Below, one piece after another: positions 49,788 through 58,055 of a stretch of 64,000 nt of DNA. The notes beneath the pieces were generated by a model, which was not told the DNA's origin, searched no databases, and saw nothing but the letters and a program-made list of their open reading frames with translations. Origin of the DNA: SURF-21 sp964529285 (lineage in GTDB: Bacteria > Actinomycetota > Geothermincolia > Geothermincolales > RBG-13-55-18); assembly GCA_964529285.1 (NCBI GenBank), contig CAZGWK010000011.1, positions 1 through 64,000 on the forward strand, in the 5' to 3' direction. A program made the position numbers and the translations under genes. Numbering within the stretch: the stretch's first letter is position 1; every line of letters starts with the position of its first letter.

Positions 49788-51974
49788 ATGGTAGAGGAGT
49801 TGTCGCTTACAGTTACGGTTGCCTCCGGGCTGATCAGTCTTTGCATAGGCCTGTACGTTCTTCTCAAGGGACGGCGCCAGTTAGTCGATAATATTTTCTT
49901 CCTCATTTCCATGTGCATGGCCTTATGGGCTCTGGGCGAGGCCATGACCATGGCCTCTACCAGCCTGGCGAGCAAGACTTTCTGGACCCGCTTCCAGGGT
50001 ATCGGCGAGATGCCCATCGTACCCACCTATCTTCTCCTGGCGCTTTATTTCCCGAAGCCCCGGGGAATGATGAGAGACAGGAGAAAAGCCGCCGCCGTCA
50101 TCGTCCTGCTATATGCTCCATGGCTTATAGGCCTGGTGCTCCTCTTCACGACGGGCTTCTTTTACTCATCTTACTATGCCGTCGATAACGGCCAGGGCAT
50201 CAACGTCGTCAGGACCCCGGCCTTCTGGGCCCTGACCGTCCTGGGGTTCTCCCAGATCATCGCATCCACCGTCATCTTTTTGCGCGAGAGAAGCCGCAGT
50301 GTCTCCGCGGCAACCAAGAAGGGCCTGATGATATTGGCGCTTGCCCCGGTGCCCATGTTGATCGCTAATGCCATACAGAACCTTGAGCTGAACGATTTTA
50401 TCACGACCCCACAGGCCAGCATTATATTCGTATCCATGCTGGCCTACGGCATACTGCGCTACGGCCTGTTCATCGATATACGTTCCATTACCAAGAACGC
50501 ACTCGTTCACACCGCGGTGATCTTCTCAAATCTCGTTGTATTCACCGCGCTTTGCGCCTTTTACCGGTATGGACTGGGCATGGAGGCGGGAGGCCCGCTC
50601 TACGCCCTCTTCGTCCTCACCGGCGTGCCTTTCATGCTGGCCTATCAGGCGGAGGTCGCATGGGTGAGGAAGTTGGCCGACCGCTATCTTTACGGCCGTG
50701 AGTTCGAGGAGGGCAGGTTGCTCGAGGAACTCGGCCGCTCCATTCGCACCGTCAGCAATCTCGAGGAACTCGCGCAGAGCGTTGTGCAAGAGGTGAGGGA
50801 ATCAATGGGCCTTACGACCTGCGCGCTGATGATGTCTGAAGACGGGGGATACAGGATCGTGGGGTACAACGGCAATACGGAACATCTCTCCGCCACCTTC
50901 AGCCGGGTGGTACCGGAGGAAACGCGCATGCTGGAATGGAAAGACGCTTTCACCACGTATTGCAAAAGCGAATGGCTCTCCACCTACTGGCTCGTGGGAA
51001 ATCGCATAAACCGGGGCCAGTGCGATCTGGACTTCATGCGCCTGGGCATCCTCCGTATCTGCAGTGGAAACGGAGAGGTAAAGGAGATGTACTGGCGTGA
51101 GGATATGGAGGGGGAGGCCATATCCATCCCGCTGGAGGTCCACGGGGAGAGGGTGGGGCTGCTCTGGATCGGAGGCAGGTTGGACGGCGCACGTTTATCC
51201 CTCGAAGAGCTCGACTTCGTGGTGGCGCTTTCGGCCCAGGTGGCCGTCTCGCTGCTGAATGCGAAGCTGATGCAGGAACTCCTGGATAAGAGCGCTCGCC
51301 TGCAGGCTCTCATCCACCGCACCTCGAGCGCACAGGAGGAGGAACGTATACGCATCTCGCGCGAACTGCACGACGGGCTTGCTCCCTATTTCGTGGACCT
51401 CCTCTTCAAGTTGGAGATGCTGGAGATGCAGGGGAGCGATACCGAGCTACGGGCGGGATCGATCGAGGAACTGAAGGATAAGGCACGCGAGGGGTTGAGG
51501 GATCTGCGGCAGGTGATCGGCGACCTGCGGCCGTCCTCACTCGACGTGCTTGGGCTGGAGAAATCTCTGTACACATACCTGGAGAGGTTCGCCGCCGAAA
51601 ACGGATTGGAGGCGGAATTCTCAACCCGCGGCGATCTGAAAGAGCTGGACTCCCTGACCGAGGTAACCGTATTCCGGGTGGCGCAGGAGGCGTTGTCCAA
51701 CATCTCGCGCCATGCGGGCGCCAGCGGGGTCAAGTTCACGCTCAGGGGCGATGATGGCTGGGTGGAGATGGTGGTGGAGGATGACGGGACCGGGTTCATG
51801 GAGAAAGAGGTATGGGACAGAATACATGCAGGCGAATGCCTGGGGATCAGGGGAATGAAGGAGAGGGCGGAGTTGCTGCAGGGAAACCTGGTAATCGATA
51901 CTAATCCGGGAGACGGTACGCGCATCAGTTTCTCCTTTCCCATACCGGGGATACGGGGAGGTGGCGGCGTGTGA
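49788..51974 (+). CDS. Sensor histidine kinase (7TM N-terminus, GAF-like, HisKA_3 type)
   Basis: A 728-residue protein. Seven to eight membrane helices fill residues 5-290 (His-kinase N-terminal 7TM type). A GAF-like sensor region spans about 320-500 ('LEELAQSVVQEVRESMGLTTCALMM' in part). The dimerisation helix 'ISRELHDGLAPYF' carries the phosphoacceptor His near residue 528, and the ATPase domain has 'VAQEALSNISRHAGAS', 'VEDDGTGF' and 'GIRGMKERAELL'. The NarX/DesK-type core matches the LuxR-type regulator that follows with a 4-bp overlap. ATG 49788 is preferred over TTG 49755 because of the promoter position. The stimulus is unknown. Confidence 0.93.
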   Translation: MVEELSLTVTVASGLISLCIGLYVLLKGRRQLVDNIFFLISMCMALWALGEAMTMASTSLASKTFWTRFQGIGEMPIVPTYLLLALYFPKPRGMMRDRRKAAAVIVLLYAPWLIGLVLLFTTGFFYSSYYAVDNGQGINVVRTPAFWALTVLGFSQIIASTVIFLRERSRSVSAATKKGLMILALAPVPMLIANAIQNLELNDFITTPQASIIFVSMLAYGILRYGLFIDIRSITKNALVHTAVIFSNLVVFTALCAFYRYGLGMEAGGPLYALFVLTGVPFMLAYQAEVAWVRKLADRYLYGREFEEGRLLEELGRSIRTVSNLEELAQSVVQEVRESMGLTTCALMMSEDGGYRIVGYNGNTEHLSATFSRVVPEETRMLEWKDAFTTYCKSEWLSTYWLVGNRINRGQCDLDFMRLGILRICSGNGEVKEMYWREDMEGEAISIPLEVHGERVGLLWIGGRLDGARLSLEELDFVVALSAQVAVSLLNAKLMQELLDKSARLQALIHRTSSAQEEERIRISRELHDGLAPYFVDLLFKLEMLEMQGSDTELRAGSIEELKDKAREGLRDLRQVIGDLRPSSLDVLGLEKSLYTYLERFAAENGLEAEFSTRGDLKELDSLTEVTVFRVAQEALSNISRHAGASGVKFTLRGDDGWVEMVVEDDGTGFMEKEVWDRIHAGECLGIRGMKERAELLQGNLVIDTNPGDGTRISFSFPIPGIRGGGGV

Positions 51975-52639
51975 AGGACAAGATACGCCTGGCTATAGTG
52001 GACGATCACGAGATCGTGCGCCTGGGAGTAAACCGCGTGCTCGAAGGCGAGGACGGTATATGCGTGGTAGGCGAGGCGCAAAACGGCGAGGAGGCCCTCT
52101 TGCTGGCTCGCCGCGAGCAACCGCAGGTGATACTGGTCGACGTAAAACTGCCTGACATCAGCGGCATAGAGGTTGTCCAGAAACTGAAGGAAGACCCCCA
52201 TACCTCTGCAATACAAGCCATCATCCTCACGGTCTACGACGACCTTGAGATCGCAGCCGAGGCATTGAGGGTCGGCGCGATAGGATACATCCTCAAGGAC
52301 TGCGGCAAGGAGCAACTACTCAGCGCGATAAACTCAGCGGCGGAAGGTGTCCCCCTCGTAGCATCGAGTATCACGCAGAAGTTGGTATCGGTGCTGCGCA
52401 CGCAGGGCGGACTGCCGGCGGCGGGGGGTAAGGGCGAAGAGACGCTGCTTTCCCTGACCGAGCGCGAGTCCGACGTGCTGCGACTGGTGGCAAAGGGTTA
52501 CAGCAACAAGGCGGTGGCGAGGGAGCTCGGCATAACATTGAGCACGGTAAAGACGCACTTGCGCCACATCTTTCGCAAGCTCGACGTGGAGGACCGCGCG
52601 CAGTTGATCATCAAGGCCATCAAGGAGGGCATCATCTGA
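51971..52639 (+). CDS. NarL/FixJ-family response regulator
   Basis: A 222-residue protein. Its receiver domain has the acidic pair Asp11-Asp12, phosphoacceptor Asp57 ('ILVDVKLPDISG') and Lys109 ('YILKD'). The C-terminal LuxR helix-turn-helix is 'LTERESDVLRLVAKGYSNK' and 'LGITLSTVKTHLRHI'. The start is GTG 51971, overlapping the kinase stop (GTGA), so kinase and regulator are made together. Targets are not evident; the adjacent exporter and SpoIID genes are candidates by position only. Confidence 0.95.
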   Translation: MKDKIRLAIVDDHEIVRLGVNRVLEGEDGICVVGEAQNGEEALLLARREQPQVILVDVKLPDISGIEVVQKLKEDPHTSAIQAIILTVYDDLEIAAEALRVGAIGYILKDCGKEQLLSAINSAAEGVPLVASSITQKLVSVLRTQGGLPAAGGKGEETLLSLTERESDVLRLVAKGYSNKAVARELGITLSTVKTHLRHIFRKLDVEDRAQLIIKAIKEGII

Positions 52640-52879
52640 AGGCGTGCGTCGTGTTGCGAGGAGTACCTCTGGGGAGTAGCCGCTTTCGCCAAAAATGCCC
52701 CCGTTTTTTGCTCCGCTGCGCTTCCATGTGTCACTGCGTTATGGTATATTTTCTACGGCAGCAAAGCTGGCCGATGGTTGCGACTTCAGGCCGGAACATC
52801 TCACGGGGTTGATGCTTGTTCAGTGATTCTGGAATCCTTACTTCCTGGATTCCCCGCTTTCGACAATGGTACTCGTTTT

Positions 52880-53137
52880 ATGGAATATTATGGTGATGAG
52901 ACTGCTTGCGACGTCAAGGCGAGCGTCTCGGTAACGGTAAAAAAAGAAGTGGCAGGGTTCTTCAAGTCAAATCCCTATCTCCTCGTAAGCGAGGAAAGAC
53001 TGGCGTCCCTTCTGTGCAGGCCTCCGGAGATAGTATGCGAGGCGGTAAGGTCTCTCGAGGAAGCAGGTCTGCTGACCAGGGGGTTCGGCGAGACCCTGCT
53101 GGGCGTTGAGGACATCCTGGCCAGGACGAAGCTCTAA
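52880..53137 (+). CDS. Small winged-helix-like protein
   Basis: An 85-residue ORF. The segment 'VTVKKEVAGFFKSNPYLLVSEERLASLLCRPPEIVCEAVRSLEEAGLL', quoted here only by its key parts 'ERLASLLCR' and 'VRSLEEAGLL', has the helix-turn-helix and wing pattern of small DNA-binding domains ('h.s.e.la.ll......v..al..Le..GLl'). The frame is open from TTG 52778, but the extra 34 residues look unstructured, and neither start has a clear ribosome binding site. An extended -10-like 'tggtatatt' lies at 52742-52750. It could be a stand-alone regulator. Its reality as a gene is moderately supported by composition. Confidence 0.55.
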   Translation: MEYYGDETACDVKASVSVTVKKEVAGFFKSNPYLLVSEERLASLLCRPPEIVCEAVRSLEEAGLLTRGFGETLLGVEDILARTKL

Positions 53138-53317
53138 GAGCCCTGGCTGCGCCGGCCGATCTCCTCCCGGCTCTTTAAATCTGCGCGCGAGCAAGCAACA
53201 CATGCACGGAAACCGCCGTCCGGGCCTCCGCCCCATAATCGTACTGTTGAGATAGGCGGCACCGGCCGATATTCTGGCTGAGGGAACAGGCCGGAGGGCT
53301 GTTCTTAAAATATATTA
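53138..53317 (+). other. Intergenic region with hairpin before the SpoIID-gene promoter
   Basis: No gene seen. A hairpin 'gaacag/ctgttc' (53284-53304) followed by 'ttaaaatat' could end upstream transcription. 'ccggccgat' occurs at 53152-53160 and 53272-53280, exactly 120 bp apart. Neither is strong. Confidence 0.3.
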
Positions 53318-53346
53318 TTGTTAAATAGATAGACTATTGTTATTAT
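53318..53346 (+). promoter_or_regulatory. Promoter of the SpoIID-domain gene
   Basis: 'ttgtta' (53318-53323), 17-bp spacer and 'tattat' (53341-53346) in an AT-rich patch. The start point would be near 53353, leaving a ~20-nt leader that contains 'gaggagg' for the TTG start at 53373. Confidence 0.65.
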
Positions 53347-53372
53347 GGAAACGGCCGGACAGAGGAGGATGA

Positions 53373-55571
53373 TTGATCGGCTCTGTAAGGGCGAACATGA
53401 GAAGAACGGTGCTGGTAACGCTGGCGATCACGGTCGTGCTTCTCCTGATGATGCTGGGGCAGCCCATATCGGAGGATGACAGTGCGGTGGCAGGCGGCGG
53501 AAAAGTGACCTTCACCGGCCACGGCCGCGGTCACGGAGTCGGGCTGTGTATGGCAGGTGTATACTACCGTGCGCTGCGGGGAGAGGAATACCACCAGATA
53601 ATCAGGGCCTACTACACGGGCGTGGATTTCTCTCATGTCAGCGACGACATGCCCATCAGAGTACGCTGCCGCGACAACGTCGTGCGCACCTATCCCCTGA
53701 GGGAGTACCTCTACCGCCTGCAGGAGGAGCCGGACAGCTGGCCCAGGGAGGGGCTGAGGGTGCTCATGGTGGCGGCCAGGACCTACACCCTCTCGTGTAT
53801 CGCGCGCGGCAAGCACGCCGGAGATGGCTACGACGTCTGCCCGTACGGAAGCTGCTGCCAGGCGTTCAACGAGCAGATAGACCCGGCTACCAGGCCGAAC
53901 ATAGTGGCGGCGGTAAACGACACCGCCGGAGAGATAATCACCAGCGGCGGGGAAGTGATAATCGCCGCCTACAGTGCTTGCTGCGGAGGCTACACCGCGG
54001 GAGTGGAAGAGGCATGGGGAGGGACGCCCATTTCCTACCTGAGCCCGGTCTACTGCGATGCATGCGCCGCCGACGAGGACCATGACTGGCAGGTGACCAT
54101 GACCTGGGACGAGCTGCAGGCCAAGCTCAACTCGCATGCGGACACCGCGGTGGGGACGCTTTACGGCTTCGATATAATCTCCCGCTGGACCTCCGGCCGC
54201 GTCAAGCAGATACGCATCGACGGCAGCGGAGGCAGCAGGAACGTCAGCGGGACGCTGTTCGCGTCCGTAATCGGCTTGCAGACGCATTTCTTCTACGTCA
54301 GCTCCCAGAACTTCGACGAATACCTGCTTGTTCAGAATCCCGGGGAAAGTGAGGCCAATTGCACGGCGACCTATATGTTCCCCGGGGGCGGGACGATGCA
54401 GGAGGATTTCACGGTGGGCGCCCGTTCGCGCTATACCATATACGTGAACGACCGCGTGCAGAACTCCGAGGTCTCCATAAAGATCACCTCGGACCGGGCG
54501 GTAGTAGCCGAGCGCGCCATGTATTTCGACTTCCTGGGAAGCGGAAGAAAGGGAGGACATGCCTGCATGGGGGTGAGGCAATCTCGCACGCATTGGCTCT
54601 TCGCCGAGGGATACACCGGAGGTGATTTCGACACCTTCTGCCTGGTCCAGAACCCTAACGACAGCGAAGCCCAGCTCACGGTACGTTTCCTGGGCAATAC
54701 GGGAGAGGTGGATGAACTCTATTACACCCTGGCTCCCAATTCCCGTATGACCATATGGATGAACCAGGAACCAGGCCTCGATTGCGGAGAGTACTCGACC
54801 GAGATAGAGAGCGACCTTCCCGTGGTGGCGGAGCGCGCCGTTTACTTCGGATATAAGGGATTGGGGGGAGGAACCGCCGCGGAGGGTTCACCTGCAGCCG
54901 AAAAAGTATGGTATTTCGCCGAAGGCTACACCGGCGGCGAATTCGATACGTGGATCCTGCTCGCGAACCCGAACGATTCCGCCGCCCGGGTCAACCTGAT
55001 CTTCATGCTGCCGGACGCATCCACCAGGGAGTTCGGCCTCGAAGTCCCGGCGCACAGCCGCAGTACCGTACACCCGGACGACATCCCCGGCTTGGAGCAG
55101 GTCGAGCTCTCCACGAGCGTTGAGTCGGACATCCCTATAGTTGCCGAGCGCGCCATGTACTTCTCCTATGAAGGCAGGGGCGGTGGCCACGATGCGATGG
55201 GTATCACTCAACCCTGTGACCGCTGGTTCTTCGCGGAGGGTTATACGGGGGGAGAGTTCGACACATACTTGCTCCTGCAGAACCCGGGCCCCTCGCGCAC
55301 CGGCGCGAAGGTCAGCTTCATGAAAGGGGACGGCAGCATGGTGGAACGGAATGTCTCCATCGCGCCTCACTCCCGCTTCACCATCCATGTGAATGACGTC
55401 CCAGGCCTGGAACAGGCCGAGTTTTCGACCCTGGTTGAGGCGGAGACCCTGCTAGTGGCGGAGAGGGCGATGTACTTCGTTTACAGGATGCGGGACGGTG
55501 GAAGCTGTTCCCAGGGTACCACCGCGCCCTCCCAGGAGTGGTTCTTCGCGGAAGGTTACACGGGAAGCTGA
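53373..55571 (+). CDS. Secreted SpoIID/LytB-domain protein with C-terminal WYFAEG-type modules
   Basis: A 732-residue protein. A signal-anchor (about residues 9-29) is followed by a SpoIID-like domain (about 45-300): 'GHGRGHGVGLCMAG', 'YPLREYLYRL', 'VLMVAARTYTLS' and 'AYSACCGGYT'. SpoIID enzymes are lytic transglycosylases acting on peptidoglycan; no sporulation genes are nearby, so a wall-remodelling role is likelier. Unusual pairs of Cys ('GSCCQAF', 'SACCGGY', 'YCDACAAD') occur in the domain. Four modules follow, opening 'QNFDEYLLVQNPG', 'WLFAEGYTGG', 'WYFAEGYTGG' and 'WFFAEGYTGG'. A fifth stops after 'WFFAEGYTGS', which suggests C-terminal truncation. TTG 53373 has a strong ribosome binding site; ATG 53397 is an alternative. 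Confidence 0.87.
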   Translation: MIGSVRANMRRTVLVTLAITVVLLLMMLGQPISEDDSAVAGGGKVTFTGHGRGHGVGLCMAGVYYRALRGEEYHQIIRAYYTGVDFSHVSDDMPIRVRCRDNVVRTYPLREYLYRLQEEPDSWPREGLRVLMVAARTYTLSCIARGKHAGDGYDVCPYGSCCQAFNEQIDPATRPNIVAAVNDTAGEIITSGGEVIIAAYSACCGGYTAGVEEAWGGTPISYLSPVYCDACAADEDHDWQVTMTWDELQAKLNSHADTAVGTLYGFDIISRWTSGRVKQIRIDGSGGSRNVSGTLFASVIGLQTHFFYVSSQNFDEYLLVQNPGESEANCTATYMFPGGGTMQEDFTVGARSRYTIYVNDRVQNSEVSIKITSDRAVVAERAMYFDFLGSGRKGGHACMGVRQSRTHWLFAEGYTGGDFDTFCLVQNPNDSEAQLTVRFLGNTGEVDELYYTLAPNSRMTIWMNQEPGLDCGEYSTEIESDLPVVAERAVYFGYKGLGGGTAAEGSPAAEKVWYFAEGYTGGEFDTWILLANPNDSAARVNLIFMLPDASTREFGLEVPAHSRSTVHPDDIPGLEQVELSTSVESDIPIVAERAMYFSYEGRGGGHDAMGITQPCDRWFFAEGYTGGEFDTYLLLQNPGPSRTGAKVSFMKGDGSMVERNVSIAPHSRFTIHVNDVPGLEQAEFSTLVEAETLLVAERAMYFVYRMRDGGSCSQGTTAPSQEWFFAEGYTGS

Positions 55572-55584
55572 GCGCTGTCCTCAA

Positions 55585-55598
55585 GGCGCGACGGCGCC
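55585..55598 (+). terminator. Weak hairpin between SpoIID gene and eno
   Basis: 'ggcgc-gacg-gcgcc' followed within 10 bp by 'ttctttt'. The 5-bp GC stem with a short T-rich tail could serve as a weak intrinsic terminator. A 'taaaat' box at 55617 may be the eno -10. Confidence 0.35.
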
Positions 55599-55658
55599 GA
55601 TCAGGTTCTTTTCAGTTAAAATAATCGTAGCATCATCATGTCGTACGAGGAGGTTGAC

Positions 55659-56930
55659 ATGTCCAGGATAGAGATGGTCAGCGCCAGGGAGGTGCTTGAC
55701 TCGCGCGGAAACCCGACCGTTGAGGCCGAGGTATATGGCAGCTGGGGAGTAAGCCGGGCGGCAGTCCCCTCAGGCGCATCGACGGGTGCTTTCGAGGCGC
55801 TGGAGCTTCGTGACGGCGGAGCGAGATATGGAGGCAAAGGCGTGCTGACTGCGGTGCGCAACGTTAAAGATGAAATAGCACCGCGGGTGAAAGGCATGGA
55901 GGTAAGCGCACAGGAAGAAATGGACGCTTCAATGATCGAGCTGGATGGCACCGAGGACAAGTCGCGCCTCGGGGCCAATGCCATCCTGGCGGTCTCCATG
56001 GCCGCGGCCAGGGCCGCCGCCGCCGAAAGGGGTTCGCCTCTCTACGCGAGTCTGGGCGGGGAAGAAGCGGTTGTTCTGCCCGTTCCGATGATGAATATAC
56101 TCAACGGCGGTGCACACGCGGACAACAACGTGGACATACAGGAGTTCATGGTGTTGCCCCTGGGGGCAGGGAGCTTCAGTGAGGCGCTGCGGGTGGGGGC
56201 AGAGGTCTATCATTCCCTGCGCGGAGTACTCAAGGCTGAAGGCCTTGCCACCGCTATCGGCGACGAGGGAGGGTTCGCTCCCAGCCTGGACAGCAATCGG
56301 GCTGCTCTGGAATTGATCGTCGCAGCGATTGAAGCGGCGGGATACAAGCCGGGCGAAGAGGTAGCGCTGGCCATGGATGTGGCGGCAACGGAGCTGTACC
56401 AAAACGGAAAATATATCTTTACGGGCGAGGGGAAGGAGTTCGATGCCTCCGCTCTGAGCGATTATTACCGGGATCTTATCGATGGTTTCCCGGTGGTATC
56501 CATTGAAGACGGCAAAGCCGAGGAGGATTGGGAGGGATGGGCTCTGCATACGTCCCGTCTGGGGGATAGGGTACGGCTGGTGGGCGACGATGTGTTCGTA
56601 ACCAACCCGAGGCGGCTGAGCAAGGGGATAGAAGATGGGGTGGCCAACGCTATCCTCATCAAACTTAACCAGATAGGAACGGTGACGGAGACATTGGATG
56701 TTATGCGCTTAGCCAGAGACGCGGGCTACCTTTGCGTGGTATCCCACCGTTCCGGCGAGACGGAAGATACCTTCATCGCCGATCTCGCGGTCGCGACCAA
56801 CTGTGGGTTGATCAAGACAGGGGCGCCGGCAAGGACGGATCGCGTCTGTAAATACAACCAGCTTTTGCGTATAGAGGAGAACCTGGGATCGCGCGCCGTG
56901 TTCCCGGAGCACGCGGCTTTGGGAAGATAG
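55659..56930 (+). CDS. eno: Enolase
   Basis: A 423-residue glycolytic enzyme interconverting 2-phosphoglycerate and phosphoenolpyruvate. Visible signatures are 'SAREVLDSRGNPTVEAEV', 'VPSGASTGAFEALELRD', 'MMNILNGGAHADNNVDIQEF' in part, 'SIEDGKAEEDWEGW', 'LVGDDVFVTN', 'LIKLNQIGT' and 'SHRSGETEDTFIADLAV'. ATG 55659 is chosen because 'gaggagg' lies 5 bp before it; an ATG at 55638 would add seven residues that are not conserved. Its product feeds pyruvate kinase, encoded two genes later. Confidence 0.96.
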   Translation: MSRIEMVSAREVLDSRGNPTVEAEVYGSWGVSRAAVPSGASTGAFEALELRDGGARYGGKGVLTAVRNVKDEIAPRVKGMEVSAQEEMDASMIELDGTEDKSRLGANAILAVSMAAARAAAAERGSPLYASLGGEEAVVLPVPMMNILNGGAHADNNVDIQEFMVLPLGAGSFSEALRVGAEVYHSLRGVLKAEGLATAIGDEGGFAPSLDSNRAALELIVAAIEAAGYKPGEEVALAMDVAATELYQNGKYIFTGEGKEFDASALSDYYRDLIDGFPVVSIEDGKAEEDWEGWALHTSRLGDRVRLVGDDVFVTNPRRLSKGIEDGVANAILIKLNQIGTVTETLDVMRLARDAGYLCVVSHRSGETEDTFIADLAVATNCGLIKTGAPARTDRVCKYNQLLRIEENLGSRAVFPEHAALGR

Positions 56931-56990
56931 CGGGGGCCACGCGCCCTGTAAGCGTAAAAGGAAAAGGGGGACCCTATTTCAAAGCGTTAC

Positions 56991-58055
56991 ATGATGATCA
57001 TCATAGTCATGGTGGCCTCCTGTATCGTGCTGGTGGGGATCAGCTATATGATCCTGGACATACTGTCGGGCATAGTGCTTGCTCCCAGGACAGAGGTGGA
57101 GGAGGTCCCTGGTGGGGGTGAGCTGGTGATACCCCTTGAAAATGCCGGAATACGCTCCATGCAGGTTTCGGGTGACGGGCGTTTCCTGGCTCTCATCGCG
57201 GAACGCTCGATTGGAGGAAAAGCCGCGCTAAGGGTCTTCGAACTGGAGGGAGGCCCCCTCGAGGTCCATACGCAGGAAATCGAAGGCTCTCATCTGGCAT
57301 GGCTGGGGTACACACAATCCCTGGTATTCGAGGACCAGGGTGATATCTTTGTACTGGACCTGGCGCAAGGGACCAGCGATAATCTCACCGCCAGTCCCGC
57401 ATACGACAGTGATCCCATTCCCTCCCCGGATGGTAGATACATACTGTGGACCGTCGCGCCGCAAGGCCCCGCCGGAGACGGTTCCGTCTTCTGGGTGATG
57501 GGGGGTGACGGGTCCGGCAAGTTCTTCCTGGCGGAGGCACAAGCCCTCGCGGCATGGGATCCGGCAGGTGGTATGGTCATGTCTCTGCATGCAAACGCCG
57601 GCGCGGATGGCGGGCCCGCTTCCTTTCTGCTGCAGGCTGCGACCATCGGCGATGAGGGATGGGAAGATTACATGCGCTGCGATAGCGAAGTAAAGTATAT
57701 ATGGTGGCCCTCCCAGGATACGGTTTTGTGCATCGGGCCCGAGGCCGTGAGAGGAGAGGACGTCATCAAGGGGGTGTGGTTCAGGGTGAGGCGGCCCGAC
57801 CAGGTGAGAAAGGTGGCCTCAACGGAGGGGTTGGGCATGGAGGATGCGTATTACATCTTCTACCCCTCCAGGAGCGATCAGCGGGTAGCCTATGTAGGGA
57901 GGAAGGGCCTGGAATGTTACGATTACGAGGAACGTCTCATCTGGCGTTATCCAGACCTGGGAGCGAGGCCGCCGCTGGCGTGGAACGAGCTGCGGGATGA
58001 ATTGTTTTATCTGGGCCCGGAAGGCATATACGGTTTAAGACTGGTGGGAAAATGA
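56991..58055 (+). CDS. Membrane-anchored propeller-like protein of unknown function
   Basis: A 354-residue protein. The N-terminal membrane helix (residues 3-27) is followed by repeated short strands reminiscent of TolB/WD40 propellers: 'MQVSGDGRFLALIA', 'QGDIFVLDLAQGT', 'DPIPSPDGRYILWTV', 'RSDQRVAYVG', 'NELRDELFYLGPEG'. It probably lies outside the membrane. ATG 56991 is the first standard start; an in-frame ATT at 56976, close behind 'gggggaccct', could add five residues. The gene overlaps pyk by 4 bp (ATGA), placing it in the eno-pyk transcript. I recognise no specific function. Confidence 0.8.
   Translation: MMIIIVMVASCIVLVGISYMILDILSGIVLAPRTEVEEVPGGGELVIPLENAGIRSMQVSGDGRFLALIAERSIGGKAALRVFELEGGPLEVHTQEIEGSHLAWLGYTQSLVFEDQGDIFVLDLAQGTSDNLTASPAYDSDPIPSPDGRYILWTVAPQGPAGDGSVFWVMGGDGSGKFFLAEAQALAAWDPAGGMVMSLHANAGADGGPASFLLQAATIGDEGWEDYMRCDSEVKYIWWPSQDTVLCIGPEAVRGEDVIKGVWFRVRRPDQVRKVASTEGLGMEDAYYIFYPSRSDQRVAYVGRKGLECYDYEERLIWRYPDLGARPPLAWNELRDELFYLGPEGIYGLRLVGK

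Noticed and set aside
53151..53280. 'ccggccgat' direct repeats 120 bp apart as attachment sites
   Set aside because: The shared block is only 9 bp in GC-rich sequence and encloses no gene; chance is sufficient.
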